A stretch of DNA of 64,000 nucleotides from Acephala macrosclerotiorum (Eukaryota > Ascomycota > Leotiomycetes > Helotiales > Mollisiaceae): assembly GCA_014904845.1 (NCBI GenBank), contig MU119205.1, positions 682,001-746,000 of the forward strand. The letters run 5' to 3'. The notes beneath the pieces were generated by a model, which saw nothing but the letters and a program-made list of their open reading frames with translations, made no database searches and was not told the DNA's origin. How positions within the stretch are numbered: position 1 is the stretch's first letter; each line of letters opens with the position of its first letter. Shown here piece by piece: positions 35,055-47,653 of the stretch. Made by a program: the position numbers and the translations under genes.

Positions 35055-36274
35055 CTTCGCGGTGTTGAAATTTGATTCGTTCAATCGTTGCGTTCTTCTT
35101 GACTTTACCTTTTCGTGCCTTTGGAATTAATTAAAACGGAAACTTTCAAAACGAGTGTCGAGAGAGTTCAATAGCAGATGCCAGAAACCGAAAAGAATGA
35201 ATACTAGGTTGAAAAGCAGATCTCCACAACCTTATACTCTCCCATCTCCTTTCGCTACCAAGTTTCCAACATCCAACAATCATGCAAACCCTCGCCTTTT
35301 GAAACGACAATCAAAATCATCCCACAAAAAATTTACCCATCCCCAATCGCTCCAAGAATACGCCCCACTGTTAGCTTTTCGCGTTTCAGCACTTCAACCA
35401 AGCGACAAAATCTCATCAGCCCCAATAAACACCTTTCAGGCTAAACATCACCACTCCAGAACTAGAGCGCGAATTGGACACGACAGATTTCCTTGCCGCT
35501 TCCAGACATGGATCCCTAGTCAGGTTGCAGAGATGGTTCGTCGCGGTGGGCGCTTCCACCAATCTCGATTTGACGAACGAGAGAAGGACAAAACATACGA
35601 AGAATACAGAAAATATCATCACCTAGTCTCTAACTACTACCTCAAAAGCCGATCCTAGAAATGCAACCCCATTCAAAGCATCACTCGACAACAATGCCAC
35701 TCTTCTCTCTCTCTCTTAATTCCAGAACCTCCACGATTGCGATCTCCACAAGTCCACCAAATCAAAACACAACGCCTCTATCGCCAACGTCTGCGCCACA
35801 CCCGCAGCCCTCGTCCATTTACATGCTCAAGGACAGGAAATGAGGTTGCAGCAGAGATGCGCCGAGAAGGTCCATGCCGAAACAAGCACAGGCCAGAAAG
35901 AGATCCATGCACAAACGCGTCTTCCTCTCAGGGCTTTCAACGACCGTCGTCCTTGAACATCGACTAGATATCACGAAAGTGACGGATTCACATGTGACAT
36001 AAGGGACGAATTGTTACTGATGAACCCTCAATTGAATCCCGGTCTTAAAGCGAGACTATGAACAGCCTCTCCTTCACAAGGAAGCAAAACCCCCACACAA
36101 GTGACAGCACACAATGATAAACCCATTCAATCGCCTCACGTATTTCCCAAGACTCCCAACACCTAACAATGACACTACTAAAACAATTAAAGTAGGAATG
36201 CCTCTTTCGTCTCGATACCGCAATCATTCATTGCCCAGAAAATCTTCTACGCTAATCCTCATACCACCTCACTC
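35055..36274. other. Intergenic, no supported gene
   Basis: This 1.2 kb holds the promoter of the small GPI-type gene and the 3' flank of the large modular gene. A 167-codon plus-strand frame at 35155-35658 is rich in Ser, His, Arg and Lys and has no motif. I do not regard it as a gene without transcript evidence. Confidence 0.4.
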
Positions 36275-39200
36275 TCAAAGCAATGCCATAACACCAATCA
36301 AGCAAACCCCGAGGACACCCGCAGTCAACATTTCCCTGCTTGACGCTGAAGAGTGATGAGTAGGGCTTACCGCCACTGGTTTGGTCGCGCTTGTCACTTG
36401 CTTATTCACTGCAGAAGCAGTGCTCGCTGCGGAGTCGACAGACAACTTTAATTCAGCGGACACTTTTGATTCAACAGATACTGTCGATTCGATGCTCGGT
36501 TGGGTAATGGCAAACTTAGTGTCGAGATCATCTGGCGTAGCGGACACGGAGCTATCGGCATCGCTCGACAAACTGGTTGCATACTCGTCAAATCTCGCAG
36601 TACTGGCGGTAGTGCTATCAACTTTGCTCGACAAATTGGTTGCAAACTGGTCGTCAAAGCTCGCAGTGCTGGTGGCAGTGCTATCAAATTTGCTCGAAAA
36701 GTTTATTACAAACCCGTTATCGAAGTCTGCAGTGCGGGCGGATTCAATACTATCGGTTTTGCTCGGGGAGCTTGTTGTTGAACTATCGTAAGAAGACGGC
36801 GTTGTGGTGGACGTGGTGCTATAAACTTTGCTCGACAAACTTGTTGCAAATTCGGCATCAACATTCGCAGTGGTGGCAGATGTGATGCTATGAATTCTGC
36901 TCTTAGGCTTTGCCGCAGACTTTCCGTTGGTATCTAGAGTTCTGGTGGGCTTGCTGCTAGCGGTGTTACTCGAGGCAATTGCCGAAGGAGTGCCAGGAAC
37001 TACAACCATGTGAACGGTGAGGAACTCGAGATGGCCGTTGGTGCTTGTAGTGGTAAGATACTCGAGCGTCCTTGTGTATGGCGAAGCGGTGCTCGAGTCG
37101 CCATCGGCCGGTTCTTCATGTATCGCAGAGAAATACCTGTCGAACCATGCTTCAAACTCGGCAGAATGTTTATAAGGGTCTGGTGTCTTAGTTCCGTACA
37201 CAGGATCCGTATACTCCTTCTCCCTCTTGGCCTTGGTCTTCAGGGTTGTTGGCTTTGTTGTTGGGCCTCGCATCTTGTCAACGCTGGAGAACAAGCTGGA
37301 CTCTGCATCCCAGTATCGGCAGAGAAAGCTCGCACCATCGGCTGGCAAACCAACAGGGACGCTGCTTACTCTAGCAACCTTGCACAAAGAGGAGACTTGT
37401 GTTTGGGACGATGCGATTGACGAGATCACTCCTTGAAGCCGCGTCCACACCAGCGCCGTGAAGTAAGTCGAGTATTTGCTGGCTAACGAAATAGCTGTCG
37501 GGTCTGTATCAAGCGAGCTGAATAATGACTCCAACCCGTCCTCCAATGCCGAGATCTGTGTGCTTTGTCAGCGTGTATTCAAATTACCATTGAAGTCCAT
37601 TCTTACCTGTTTTGGTGTCCAGTCTTTTCCTAGTATAGCAGTCCCTCGAGGCAGGACAGCACGAGAAGTAATAGTACCCTTCTTGCCATGTTTAGTATGT
37701 GCCGATTGCGTCTTGCTGGAAAGATTTGCAGGCTTTGACGTAGATTCCGGTGAAGTCGCTGGTCCCTCAATAGTGGTTTCTGGTGAAGCTGGCGTTAGTG
37801 CAGACATACCACTCGTAGTTGCAGCATTCAAGACATCAGACGCAACGCTTATTATGCCGTAATAAAGACTGCTGATCAGCGTTTGCTCATATGTTGGAAC
37901 AAGATCTAGCTCGTCGCTGATCCAAGCCTCAATTGCAGATTTCCCTGCGCCAGTCGGAAATGGGGTGTGGCCTACAAGAGGAGGGGGATGGTTGAACGTT
38001 CTATCGAGCTTTTCATTTTCGAGTTTGGCCGAAATCGATGTCATCTCCGGAGAAGATTCAAGGGATTCCAGGTATTCCTCTATCTTTCGATCGACCTCGG
38101 CACTCTGACAGAGGTTAGAGCTTGCAGATTTGTGAATATCAAAGAGTAGGCATACCTGTTCTGGTGTCATGGAAGTGACTGTGAAGACATCCACAATTGT
38201 CTTGGTATACGCTTGATCATCTACAGACCGCCCTGTCTGTCGTTTACTCAAGGTTGAGGCTGCCGAGGTATGAGCCTTGGTCCGAGTGGCAGCATGTTGG
38301 GTTATTGTGTGCATTTTGTTCTGAAGGGCTATCTCGCTACTTATCAGAGTTCTAGCGTAGGATGGAAAGGGCTTGAGAAAGCGTTTGAGTCGAGCATCGA
38401 ACTTCCCCTTCTGCGATCTCTCTGGATCCCAGAAATCGTCCGCATCTGGTAGGTCAGAAGGCTCTTCCTTCAGTCTCTCCTTCATGGAGTCATATTCTGG
38501 GGACATTATGAGGGCGTTATATTGTGTTTGAGCAAGCCGAAATTCAGCCTCCTATCTGCGGTGTCAGCATCTCCTATATACCGGCGACTAGGTTCTTACC
38601 TCCTGCGGAGTCATGTTAGAATCACCTGGACTCGACTCAGATTTATCATCATCTGAGCTTGCGAAGGAATAAGCCTCTTCTGAGGCAGCGATGATAGCAG
38701 CACCAGTCGTGCTTGCCGGCGTAGCGATACTTGTGCTTCCGAAGACCGAATTGCTGAAACTGCTTCTGAAGGCATCGAGCTCTGAGGTTTGACTATTCAC
38801 GGCGTTTTGAATGTCAAGCGGCAATTTGGCTATAGCACTGCTCAATCTAGCTTTCGCAGACGAGCCCGTCTCCGTCGCCATAATTGCAGAATGTAACTCT
38901 TGTCGTGCGCTTCTTGGCAGCCTCAACTCAGCATTAGCAAATGCTGGAATGAATGGTTTGAACGCTGGAGAATCGTTCCTGAATCGAAGGAGAGTGGTGA
39001 GTGCTTCATCGAACCTGGAACTCTGAGATAGATGATTAGCAGCGGTAGATCTCAAAGAGGAAATAGTTCAGCGCACCTTCTGGGATGTCCATTCCGACAC
39101 TGAAGTCGTGAGTTTCTTTTCATGCCTTGGAGCTCGAGGACTGAGGTCACTACTGATCGTTGAAGTAATTAGCAGATGCTTATCTTCCAAGCACTGAATT

Positions 39201-40546
39201 CTTGACGCTAGCTTCCATTGCATCATACTCTGAGTTGAATTCATAGAAATAAGATTGAGCCGCGGGAGGCAGCATGGCAATCACAACAGTGTAGGGGTCG
39301 TCTTCTCCATCTGTATCATCCATACTTTGAGTTATCACCGGCGTGCTCGTTTCCAACGCAACGAGAGCAGATTGAAAAGCATCGAAAAACGCGCTGTGAT
39401 CGGGATTCTCCATTTTCGTGCTTAACCAGGCGACTTCAGCGCTGTCCATTGCAGCAGACTATAAGCCGAGATCAGCTCGCAGCTCTTTTCAAACGGTGAT
39501 GAAAAAATCTTACCTGTTCAGGGGTCATTCCTGTGATTGTAGAGCTGGATGGAGAATTCGTAGAGCTGGACTTCGACGTGATCCCTGAGCTATGCTTATG
39601 ACGAGCACGGGGACTGAGTGTGTTGATATTTGGCTGGCTCGATGCTGTTCCTTGAAGTAAAGACATCACAAGGCTGCTACCCATTGCCCTTACTTCTGAG
39701 TTGACGGAAAGGTAATAACTCGCGACTTCTGGCGGGATCATAGATAGCTCAATCCTAGCCGCGGCGAAACTACTGATTACGCTGCTTACCGAGACGAAGG
39801 CTGGATCCTTCGACTTCGTACTCCAGAAGGCATCCAAAGCGCTACTAAGTATTCCACTCTAGGTAGGAGGTTAGCTTATCATACATGCCAAAGGGTTTAT
39901 ATGAGGGACAATCATACTTGCTCAGGCATTAGACCCGTAGTTGTCAAGCTTGACGAAGAAGTCGTGGAGCTAGCTTTCGAGGTCGCTGAGCTATGCTTAT
40001 GTCGAGCTCGAGGAATGATTGTCTCAAAGCCTGACTTGGCCGAGACCGTAGGCCAGGACATCTCAACATGCGTAGGGAGGGTATATGTAGCAGTCAGTGC
40101 CTTCTCAAGGACCGACTTCGTGAGGCTGCTCACAACTCCACTTTGTTCAGAATATAGGACAGAGGCATAGCTCTTGGCAGCTGGCGGAAGCTTTCCCAAT
40201 TGTTTGAGAACAGCTTTGTTGTATTTGGAAGCCATCTCGTCTAGTTTTTCATCGCCACGGAGCGGCCAATCAGGTGAGTTCGTTGCTGTCGCTGGCCAAC
40301 TCATCTGTGCCAAGACGAATGAGCGGTATGCCGGATCCTGGACCTTTGTCTCCTCCCAAGCTTGTTCTGCTGCCGCGACTTCCTGATACTGGGTCTCCTA
40401 GTTAGCTTGGAAGTATTTACTAACAGGCACATATGAAGGCAATATCTTACCTGCTCCCACGTTAGACTCGTGGTCGTGGCATCCTTCTTACAGCTAGCAG
40501 GTACACCCGCAACCGCAAGCAGGGCGACAATCGTCGAGACCCTCAT
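36275..40546 (-). CDS. Large secreted GPI-type protein built from repeated exon modules (one module frameshifted)
   Basis: Eight exons on the minus strand: 40546-40451, 40397-39918, 39858-39514, 39458-39077, 39022-38600, 38551-38156, 38104-37607 and 37555-36275. Exon 1 is a signal peptide plus T-S-L-T-W-E-Q; the last exon ends in a hydrophobic GPI-type tail (MLTAGVLGVCLIGVMALL) after Ser/Thr-rich degenerate repeats (FATNLSSKVDSTTAS and similar). The seven introns are all phase 0 and each follows the same short motif: W-E-Q, M-P-E-Q, M-T-P-E-Q (twice), W-T-S-Q-K, M-T-P-Q-E, W-T-P-K-Q. Modules of 115-166 residues between them share a pattern with F...TK..DPAF, a LPP.A.SY block, and a Ser-rich linker often with PRARHKHSS. 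Exon 4 shifts by one base after NSVLG, so total exon length is 3,901 nt (about 1,300 codons plus one base). Function unknown; a cell-surface role is inferred. Confidence 0.8.
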
Positions 40547-41614
40547 CTTGTCATATATGCTACAATCAATTCGACAGCTGAAGAGGTTACAGACGCGTCC
40601 GATGTCGACGACTGAGCAGGAAGACCTTCAATTGCAATAGTTCCGAAACAGTAAACTGTTGACCTCAAAGGACCAGAAAAGTGATGCGAAATGTAATGAA
40701 ACACTAAAATTTGATGATGATAATGTATTCGTGCGAGTAGACCCAGAATACGGAATGTTTTGATGATGTTGTTAATAGGATATGAGAGCGAAAGTGAGCG
40801 GGCGAGATTACACGTGCCACTGTGCTTGCTTTGCAGGAAGGGAAAGAGCAATGCGCGAGGGAGGTAGGCACGCGATGATGGACAAGCGAGCAAAATGGAT
40901 GCACCGAATATTCTGAGCTACCATCACACAGCCTTCCGAGAGTTATCATTCGACTCTCCTTCCTCATTGATCTCCATCTTCACTCCTCTGATGTGGAAAA
41001 GGGACAAAGGAAGCGAAAATAAGCGAGACTTCCCCTGAGTCTTGATAATGAAGAACGGAACAACCTTAGCCTCAAGCCCTAGAGCCTCGAAAGCACTCGA
41101 GCGACTGTCAATCACGACAAACGACAGAAACTTTCTTTAACAACCCACTCGACCATTGTCAAGATTGACAATTTTCCATTCCTTCCACTGTGCGGGGCAA
41201 TGAACCCGTGTTTGCCCTGGGTTGGTAAAGCTGATGGGGGAACATTTTGATTGGGCCAGGAGCGAATTAGATCAACATGGTAATGGTGTAAGACTTTTCC
41301 GGAGAGAGTTGGTCGATTGAATTGAAATTATTGAATGAAGGTGAAGTATAAACCGATGTGGTAAGGTTACGTAGCTAAGGTTTGTCGTGACCACTAACAA
41401 TTAACCTATGGTGATGTTTGGAAAATACTTTTCGTGGATGTAGTAAAAAAGGATAAAACTGTGAACGATTTTCATGACATAGACTCATTTCCAAAAAAGA
41501 AATTTCATAACAAAGGAGTGGAAGCAATGAAGCCGAAGTCGTACCCGAAATCCTCACCGTCATTGAAGTCATCCCTATCGTCCCCCGAGCTTTCCCTTCA
41601 TCCCGATTCACTAC
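40547..41614. other. Intergenic region
   Basis: About 1.07 kb between the start of the modular GPI-type gene and the stop of the lectin gene, so it holds a promoter and a 3' flank. Frames of 60-116 codons on the minus strand at 40543-41115 lack motifs. I see no gene or repeat. Confidence 0.5.
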
Positions 41615-42751
41615 TCAAGCAGGAGGCAACGCCCCATTTCCCGCAACCCACCCCCCATTCCAGCACCACTCGCTAACAGCCGTAACATGCGTCCCGTTCT
41701 GAAAGTAAACCCTAATCTGCACACTCCCCCAAGCAATACACGCGACCTTCGAACCCGGAATACAAGGTTGATTAAATCCACCATCATACCAAGACCCATC
41801 GTAAGCTTTCTCAAGCAAGACGTCATTCTTACCAGAGTAGTAGACTCGAAGAGATACCCCGCTAGAGGAGGCATTGAAGGCGCAGACTGCGAGGGAGGCG
41901 CGACAGACGGCGTTGGGGACTGAGAAGCCGCCTGTGTACCAGGATTTGCCGTCGTCGTAGGCTTTTTCGATGAGGTTGAGACTTGGTGCCTGGAGGTAGG
42001 TTCTATGATGTTGTCAGCATCTCAATAGGATCTTTCTCATCGTCAGTTTGGAGATGGGAGAAAGCCCATACCTGATGCTTAGGCCTGCAGGACCGCTGTA
42101 GGAGCATGTAGCAAGACTGGTGCCCGTGAGAGCTTGACCCAAGTTGGTCATCTTCTGCCAGCCTTTGCCATCGGCTGGAACAAGTCAGCGCTCTGATCTT
42201 GACACATGCGAAGTCACTCACAGTTGAACCCAAACTCCTGGATGGAGTTATCAGCGACCTGAGCATAGACACGAAGCTGAAGAGACGACCCCGGCAAGAA
42301 AGCAGCAGAAATGCTGGAGTAAGCAGCAACCGGGAAACCAGAATTGGTAAGTGAGCCTTGATACCATCCTTTGCCCGAGTCATAGGCATATTCGCAGAGC
42401 TTATTGTCTGTCGAGAGATAGTAGAGACGAATCTTAGATCTTCAATCAGTCCTGAAAATGTCATGAGACGGGAGGAGGTAGGTGGGCTTACATTCTTCAA
42501 TCCCTTGGATGTCACGCAAATGGGCGAGTCGAGCTTTGCCGTCACAATTGGCGATGTGCCACCAGACCAGCTGCCTTCGTAAATGCTCTCTCGGATCCCG
42601 CCATAGATTGCTTGAGAGTAAACTCGGAGGTGGGCTTGATCATTGCAAGCTGCGAGAGAAGTGCCTAAAAGGCTTCGTCAGAACAGTTTATGATCTTTGT
42701 CGCTTGGGGATACGCACGAAAGTTGATCTGGGATACTGGACCAGTCGCCAT
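41615..42751 (-). CDS. Fucose-specific lectin-like six-bladed beta-propeller protein
   Basis: Five exons (42751-42718, 42664-42492, 42432-42222, 42174-42072, 42002-41615) join to 909 nt, 302 residues, close to the ~310 residues of the Aleuria aurantia and Aspergillus fumigatus fucose lectins. Six repeats each hold an R-x-Y strand, a Glu about ten residues later, and a G-x-W turn: LRVYSQ...IRESIYEGSW, IRLYYLSTDNKLCEYAY..GW, LRVYAQVADNSIQEFGF..GW, IRTYLQ...LIEKAYDDGKSW, LRVYYSGKNDVLLEKAYDGSW and IRVYFQNGTHVTAVSEW. In the known family the Arg and Glu of each blade contact fucose. No signal peptide is visible, as in other members. Sugar specificity is inferred from the family. Role may be recognition, defence or adhesion. 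Confidence 0.88.
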
Positions 42752-43792
42752 GATGTCGATGCGAGGACTTCTAATTCTGGTCGTGAAGAGTGTCTTAATA
42801 GAATGATGTGCCTTCGAGACCAACAACAGTCGGCAAGCAAAACATTTATAGAAGTCTTAGCTTTCACTGACGGACTTTCACGCATGACCGTGAGTATTGA
42901 TGTGTCAACGATGTAGCACTTAAAGTCCCTTCTGAGGTTCAAAAGCGGGGGTTGCGTTCACTCTCCTCTTCGTGCAACACGGCCACCTGCAGGTGCGGGC
43001 CGCTTGCATGTTCAATCGGAAGTCCAGGGTCTAAAGCTGATCTCAATTCCTGTATGAATCTGGTGAGGTACCCATGCCGTAAGACATTGTTGAGTCTTTC
43101 AGATGCTCAAGTGAGGCAATTTTCCCCATTGTACTTGGCGAGCGGAACACACTCTAGCGGGGCGTGAAGGTACTACCAAAGTTGCCGAGTCTATTTCGAG
43201 CCAATTTTGAACTCTCTTCCTCCCCTAATAAACCAGCACATGGCAATTTAGAATTCCTTCAGTGGTCAAAAGGAGACTTCCCAGCAAAACAAAATCCGAT
43301 TGATGGTGGCACGGCATGTTAGGAAACCTTCACAGGCCGGTATAGGATCGTCGAAGGGAGGAAGGGGCTGATCTGCTGAGCAGGTAACCAGTACAGCATT
43401 AAAATGGTGCCAGCTGAGAGCAATTTTACCCTTTCCACGAGCCAATGACGCTGAATGTTTCGTTCGCCGGCCCCGATGGCCGAAGCACGTTGTGTAAAAA
43501 AAAGACGCCCAAATTTTGACGAGCTTGACCATCGTTACTGGAGACGAAAACTAGACGCTGTGAAAGAAGGACAAGAAGGACTACCAACGCATATACGAAG
43601 CGGGAAAGTCGGTGCAGAGAATGCTGGGCTTCTTTGTGGACTTAATGCTCCAAAGGAAGTTCCAAGTCAAACACTGGGCCGAATCATCCTCCTCGAACAA
43701 TTCTCAGCACCACCAATGCGAGAGGAAAATTCTGCAACTTAACACATACTCAAAGCTCCCACGAGGTCATCCCGCTCGAATTCAAACTCCCC
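42752..43792. other. Intergenic region
   Basis: About 1.04 kb containing the lectin promoter and the CHL1 3' flank. The 95-codon frame at 43455-43742 (+) has no known motif. No repeat or RNA gene is seen. Confidence 0.5.
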
Positions 43793-46771
43793 TTACTTCT
43801 TCCCCCTAAAGAACCCACTCAAAACACCCATCAACACACCAAAGTTCTTCTCCCCAGCACCTTCCACAAGCCCCTCCCTAATCCATCCCGGCAGCTTCCC
43901 CTTAATTCTTTCATTCCCAAACCGCTTATCAACCATCACGATCGCCGCAAAATCATTCTGGTGTCTGATCGCTCTTCCGACGCTCTGGTTGACGGCTCGC
44001 ATACACGCATTCTCGTAGAACTGCCTACTTTCATCCTTCGCCCGTCTCGATATTTCTTCTCTGGAAAATCTCTGGCGATCAGAGACGGTAGTGTCCTGAG
44101 AAGGGTTGTCGATAACAAGGTTCTGAGCCTCCAAACGTTCAACAGTTGAACTCTCAATATACTCCATCTTCGCCTTCCACTCCGCACTCATCGCATTCGG
44201 AAACGGCAAGCCAACAATAACCACGCACCTCCCCAACCCATCCGAAAAGTTAATCCCCTCGCTCATCTTCCCACCCACAACACTCAGCAACAATCCTCCT
44301 TTCCCGTCATTTATCGCTTTCGCATACTGTTGTAATATCGTATCAACTCCCGATTCTTTACTTTCTTGAAACAAAGCCTTCTTCCCTTCAAGTCGTTGCA
44401 GGATACTTTTCTCCCCTGATGCAGGGATGACAGACCACCGAGCTAGGATCGAGGATAGATAAGCGTAAGAAGGGAAGAAGACAACGACTCCATCAGGGAC
44501 GACAGAACAGATATTCAGTAAAGCCCGTCCAAGCTCATCAATCATCCCCACATCACCCCTCTTCCCAAACGTAAACTCAAACTCCGTCCCTCCAGGCCCC
44601 TTACTCAAGTTCCAAGCCACGAGATTACTCTTGGGAATAACATGCCCACATGACATCGTAGTGATGCTAGTAGATGGGAGGTAGGGAAAGAGATGAGAAG
44701 TGTAGTCCGACATGGGAGACATGGTGCCGCCTGCTAGGATGACGGAGCGTGCTTGGGAGACGATTTCTTGGAAGGAGGTTGAGGGGTCGAGGAGGAGGAA
44801 TTTTAGGGTTATGAGGTCTGGTGTGGCGGTATCGGATGATTTGGTAAAGAAGAGTCGGCCTTCTTTTGAGGGATGAGTTAGGGCGGACAGGAGGGAGGAG
44901 ATGTGGTGGAGGACTGGAGTCGAAGATGGAGAGTCTGATGGCGCTGATTGGGTGGTTTTGTTATTGGTCGAATCTTGGGTCGTCGTGTGCAAGGCGTAGC
45001 CTTCAACCTTCCTAGCTAATTTGCTTTCGGAGAGGTAGCGGATGAGTTTGAAGAGGTTAATTTGATCGACGCCTTTTCCTGAGAGGAGTTCTTTCTCAGA
45101 GACTATGCCATCTGTTTTCTGTCTCGTGTGTTAGTACGCTCAAATAGGAAGAGCGGTGTCAACTTACTGGCAATGAAAGTCTGCCTTCGAGGTACCCAGC
45201 AAGCGAGTCGATAACTCTCACTACCTGAGCAATATATACCCGGTTCTTGCCCTTCAGCTTATTCCTGAACTTCTGCAGATAGACGCCAAGTTGAGATCTT
45301 GCTCGCTTCAACTGCCGCAAACTCACTTCAACACCATAAATGCCAGATATAGCATCCATCAGATTGTGCGCCTCATCAATGATCACCACATGGCCCTTCA
45401 AGCTGATTCCCAGTGCTTCTCTTGCACTCTTCTGCAACAGCAGAGGATAGGGCAAAGTGATAATCTCAGCCGGCTTGATAGCAGATCTTGATGCATAGTA
45501 AGGACAAATACCAATCTCTTTACCGAGAGATCCCGTATCCTCAATGTCTCGGATAGTGGCTAAAGAATGATCTCGGAACGTGTTGACCAGAGCTTGATTC
45601 TCTTTGTTTGGAAGAAACTCGCACCTTTGCTCTTTAGCTGTACTGGACTGTTGAAGCTCGGCACAGCGTTCATTGATTGCGGTTAGGGAGTTGAGCTTGT
45701 TGACTTTCGGGTTGATGCAGAGGTTCTTGCGGGAGCCGAGAGTGAGGTGTTTAAGGTTTTCGATGTCGGTTTCTTGTGTGTCTGTGTTTTTGATTGAGGG
45801 TGGAAAGTTGACTCGTCGGAGTTCGTTGATGAATTGTGTGAGTTGAGAGTGTGTTCGTGAGCAGTAGAAGATCTGTCAAATGTGAGTAGTAGGAAGGAAG
45901 AGCAAGCTTTGGTCACTTACCTTTATCTCATCCTCTGTTTCGTCTTCCTCCTCTTTCGGTGTCACAGGCCCCATCCCAATCTTAGCCATGAGCTCCAATG
46001 TGGCAGCCGAGAAAGCACTGCCTGACTTGCCTCCCTTAGAGCCATTCTGCTCCTGGTCACTGTCATAGTCTTCTAGGACAAATTGCTCTTCGTCTCCTTC
46101 ATCACTCTGATCGACGTCAACTTTTCGTCTCTTGACTCCGTGATCGCTTTTCAAGTACTTGTCTCGCTGTGCTTTCTCTTTAGCACGGATCCTTGCTAGT
46201 CTGGCTTCCATGTCCTCGCGTCTGCGAAGCATTTCTCGCCGCCTGCGGGCCTTGGCTTGTTCGATAACCCATGCTGGTTCATCTGAGTCTGTGTAATTTT
46301 TAGTGAGAGTTTTACTATCTCTCGAGAGGACTTACCATCTTGAGTCCAATTAAGACCTTCCTCGAAAGCTCTTCCTTTGAAGTCGCGTAACCATGTTAAA
46401 GATCCACAGATGAGACTCAAAGATTTACCCTAAAGATAAAGTGTCTTAGCTAAGTGGGGTCTAGACATAATGTTCTGAGCATTTCGAAACAATTTGAGCT
46501 CGAAACTCTCCAATATCAAGACAAAGAATGGGATCTTTCACGTGACGTACCGTGCCAGCTGTGAGAATGTCAGTGGTGGTTCAGAAGCGCAAGGCGAGCA
46601 AGGCTTACTTGGACTCTCTAATATTCCGACATTGCCTGCTTCTAGCACGTCATAGACTGTTCCCATAAACGTCTCCTGGATAGCATACGGCGTGTAGGGG
46701 TGATGGAAGTTTTTAATCACATGACTATTCCCAGCATGTTGTTCCTCCTGCTCCTCCTCGGACTGAGCCAT
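43793..46771 (-). CDS. CHL1: ATP-dependent DNA helicase Chl1 (DDX11 family, Fe-S, sister-chromatid cohesion)
   Basis: Six exons: 46771-46609, 46558-46551, 46429-46336, 46288-45921, 45872-45168 and 45118-43793, together 2,664 nt, 887 residues. Walker A is SPTGTGKS (residues 53-60), and the middle of it (T-G-T) comes from an 8-nt exon. Four cysteines that fit the Fe-S cluster of XPD-like helicases are at about 263, 281, 295 and 334. The DEAH box ([13 protein letters not shown]) is at 377-380. Helicase motifs V/VI include [23 protein letters not shown] and [16 protein letters not shown]. The insertion between Walker A and motif Ia is highly charged with a basic coiled-coil-like stretch ([20 protein letters not shown]). 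Chl1 unwinds DNA in the nucleus and supports cohesion establishment. The start 46771 (MAQSEEE) was chosen over an ATG nine codons upstream. Confidence 0.93.
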
Positions 46772-47653
46772 GATTCTCGTTGACGCTGGTAATTGCATGC
46801 AACCTTATCGTTACCGCCAGACGAATGGAGACCCTAAAGTCGCGTTGTTTTGGGGCTGGTTCGTGGCGTTGGCAGTGTCACGCAAAAAAGCTTCAGCCTC
46901 ACGACAAAGATAGGTCAGGCTAAATGTCGTTGGCTACCGAATCCCATCCCCCCGAATACGTGCATACGATAGATTCGTTGTTAAATTGTCCCGGACTTCC
47001 TTCGAGTCGAAATAAGCGTTGACTGACATGGATTATTTTATTGGAGACTGCCTCATGTGGGAACCGTGACGCAAAGCCTGGCTCTTGGGTTGACGATCAA
47101 AAAAGCTTATCATGGTCGAATAGGGGTTGCATTGTCCAAAAGCAACTCGTCCTGGCTGAGTGGTGAAACGACCCCACGAGACGACACGCTTTGTGTCCAA
47201 CACATCCGATATCCCGTGAATACAGAGCTATTTTAAGCTCCCTTCTCTGCCGTGTTACCCCTCCATATATTTGCAAACTGCTCAAAGGGAAGTTTTGACG
47301 CTGCTGATGCTAAAGGGCCCAAAGGGGGAAATGTCATCGCGGCCGCGTGGAAGGTTATCTCGCTTTGAAGATATTGAATGCACGCGCCCACAATTGCCTT
47401 CTTGGAACTGGGAAGCTCAGCCTCTCCGTCTTGGATGTGGAGAGCAAGCCATGGCCACAGTCTCATGCTAAAGGCTTGGGCAAGTTGGTGTGTTGCGGTA
47501 ACTGCCAGCGGGATTGATATACACGTAGCCTGGCACATTCTCTCTTCTCACATTCACCTCTCGTTATTCGTTCTCTCCCTCTGTTTCACCTCAAGTACTT
47601 CTTTCTCGTCTCAAAATCCGAACTGAGATGTTGTGAAAATAAATATCTCCAAG
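46772..47653. promoter_or_regulatory. Divergent promoter region between CHL1 and SKT5
   Basis: The 882 bp between two divergent start codons must contain both promoters. A pyrimidine-rich stretch (47540-47610, many TCTC/TTC words) lies just 5' of SKT5, as often seen in fungal core promoters. I see no gene or specific operator that I can support. Confidence 0.45.

Noticed and set aside
35155..35658. A 167-codon plus-strand frame rich in basic residues and Ser
   Set aside because: No motif, no splice partner, low-complexity composition that can stay open by chance.
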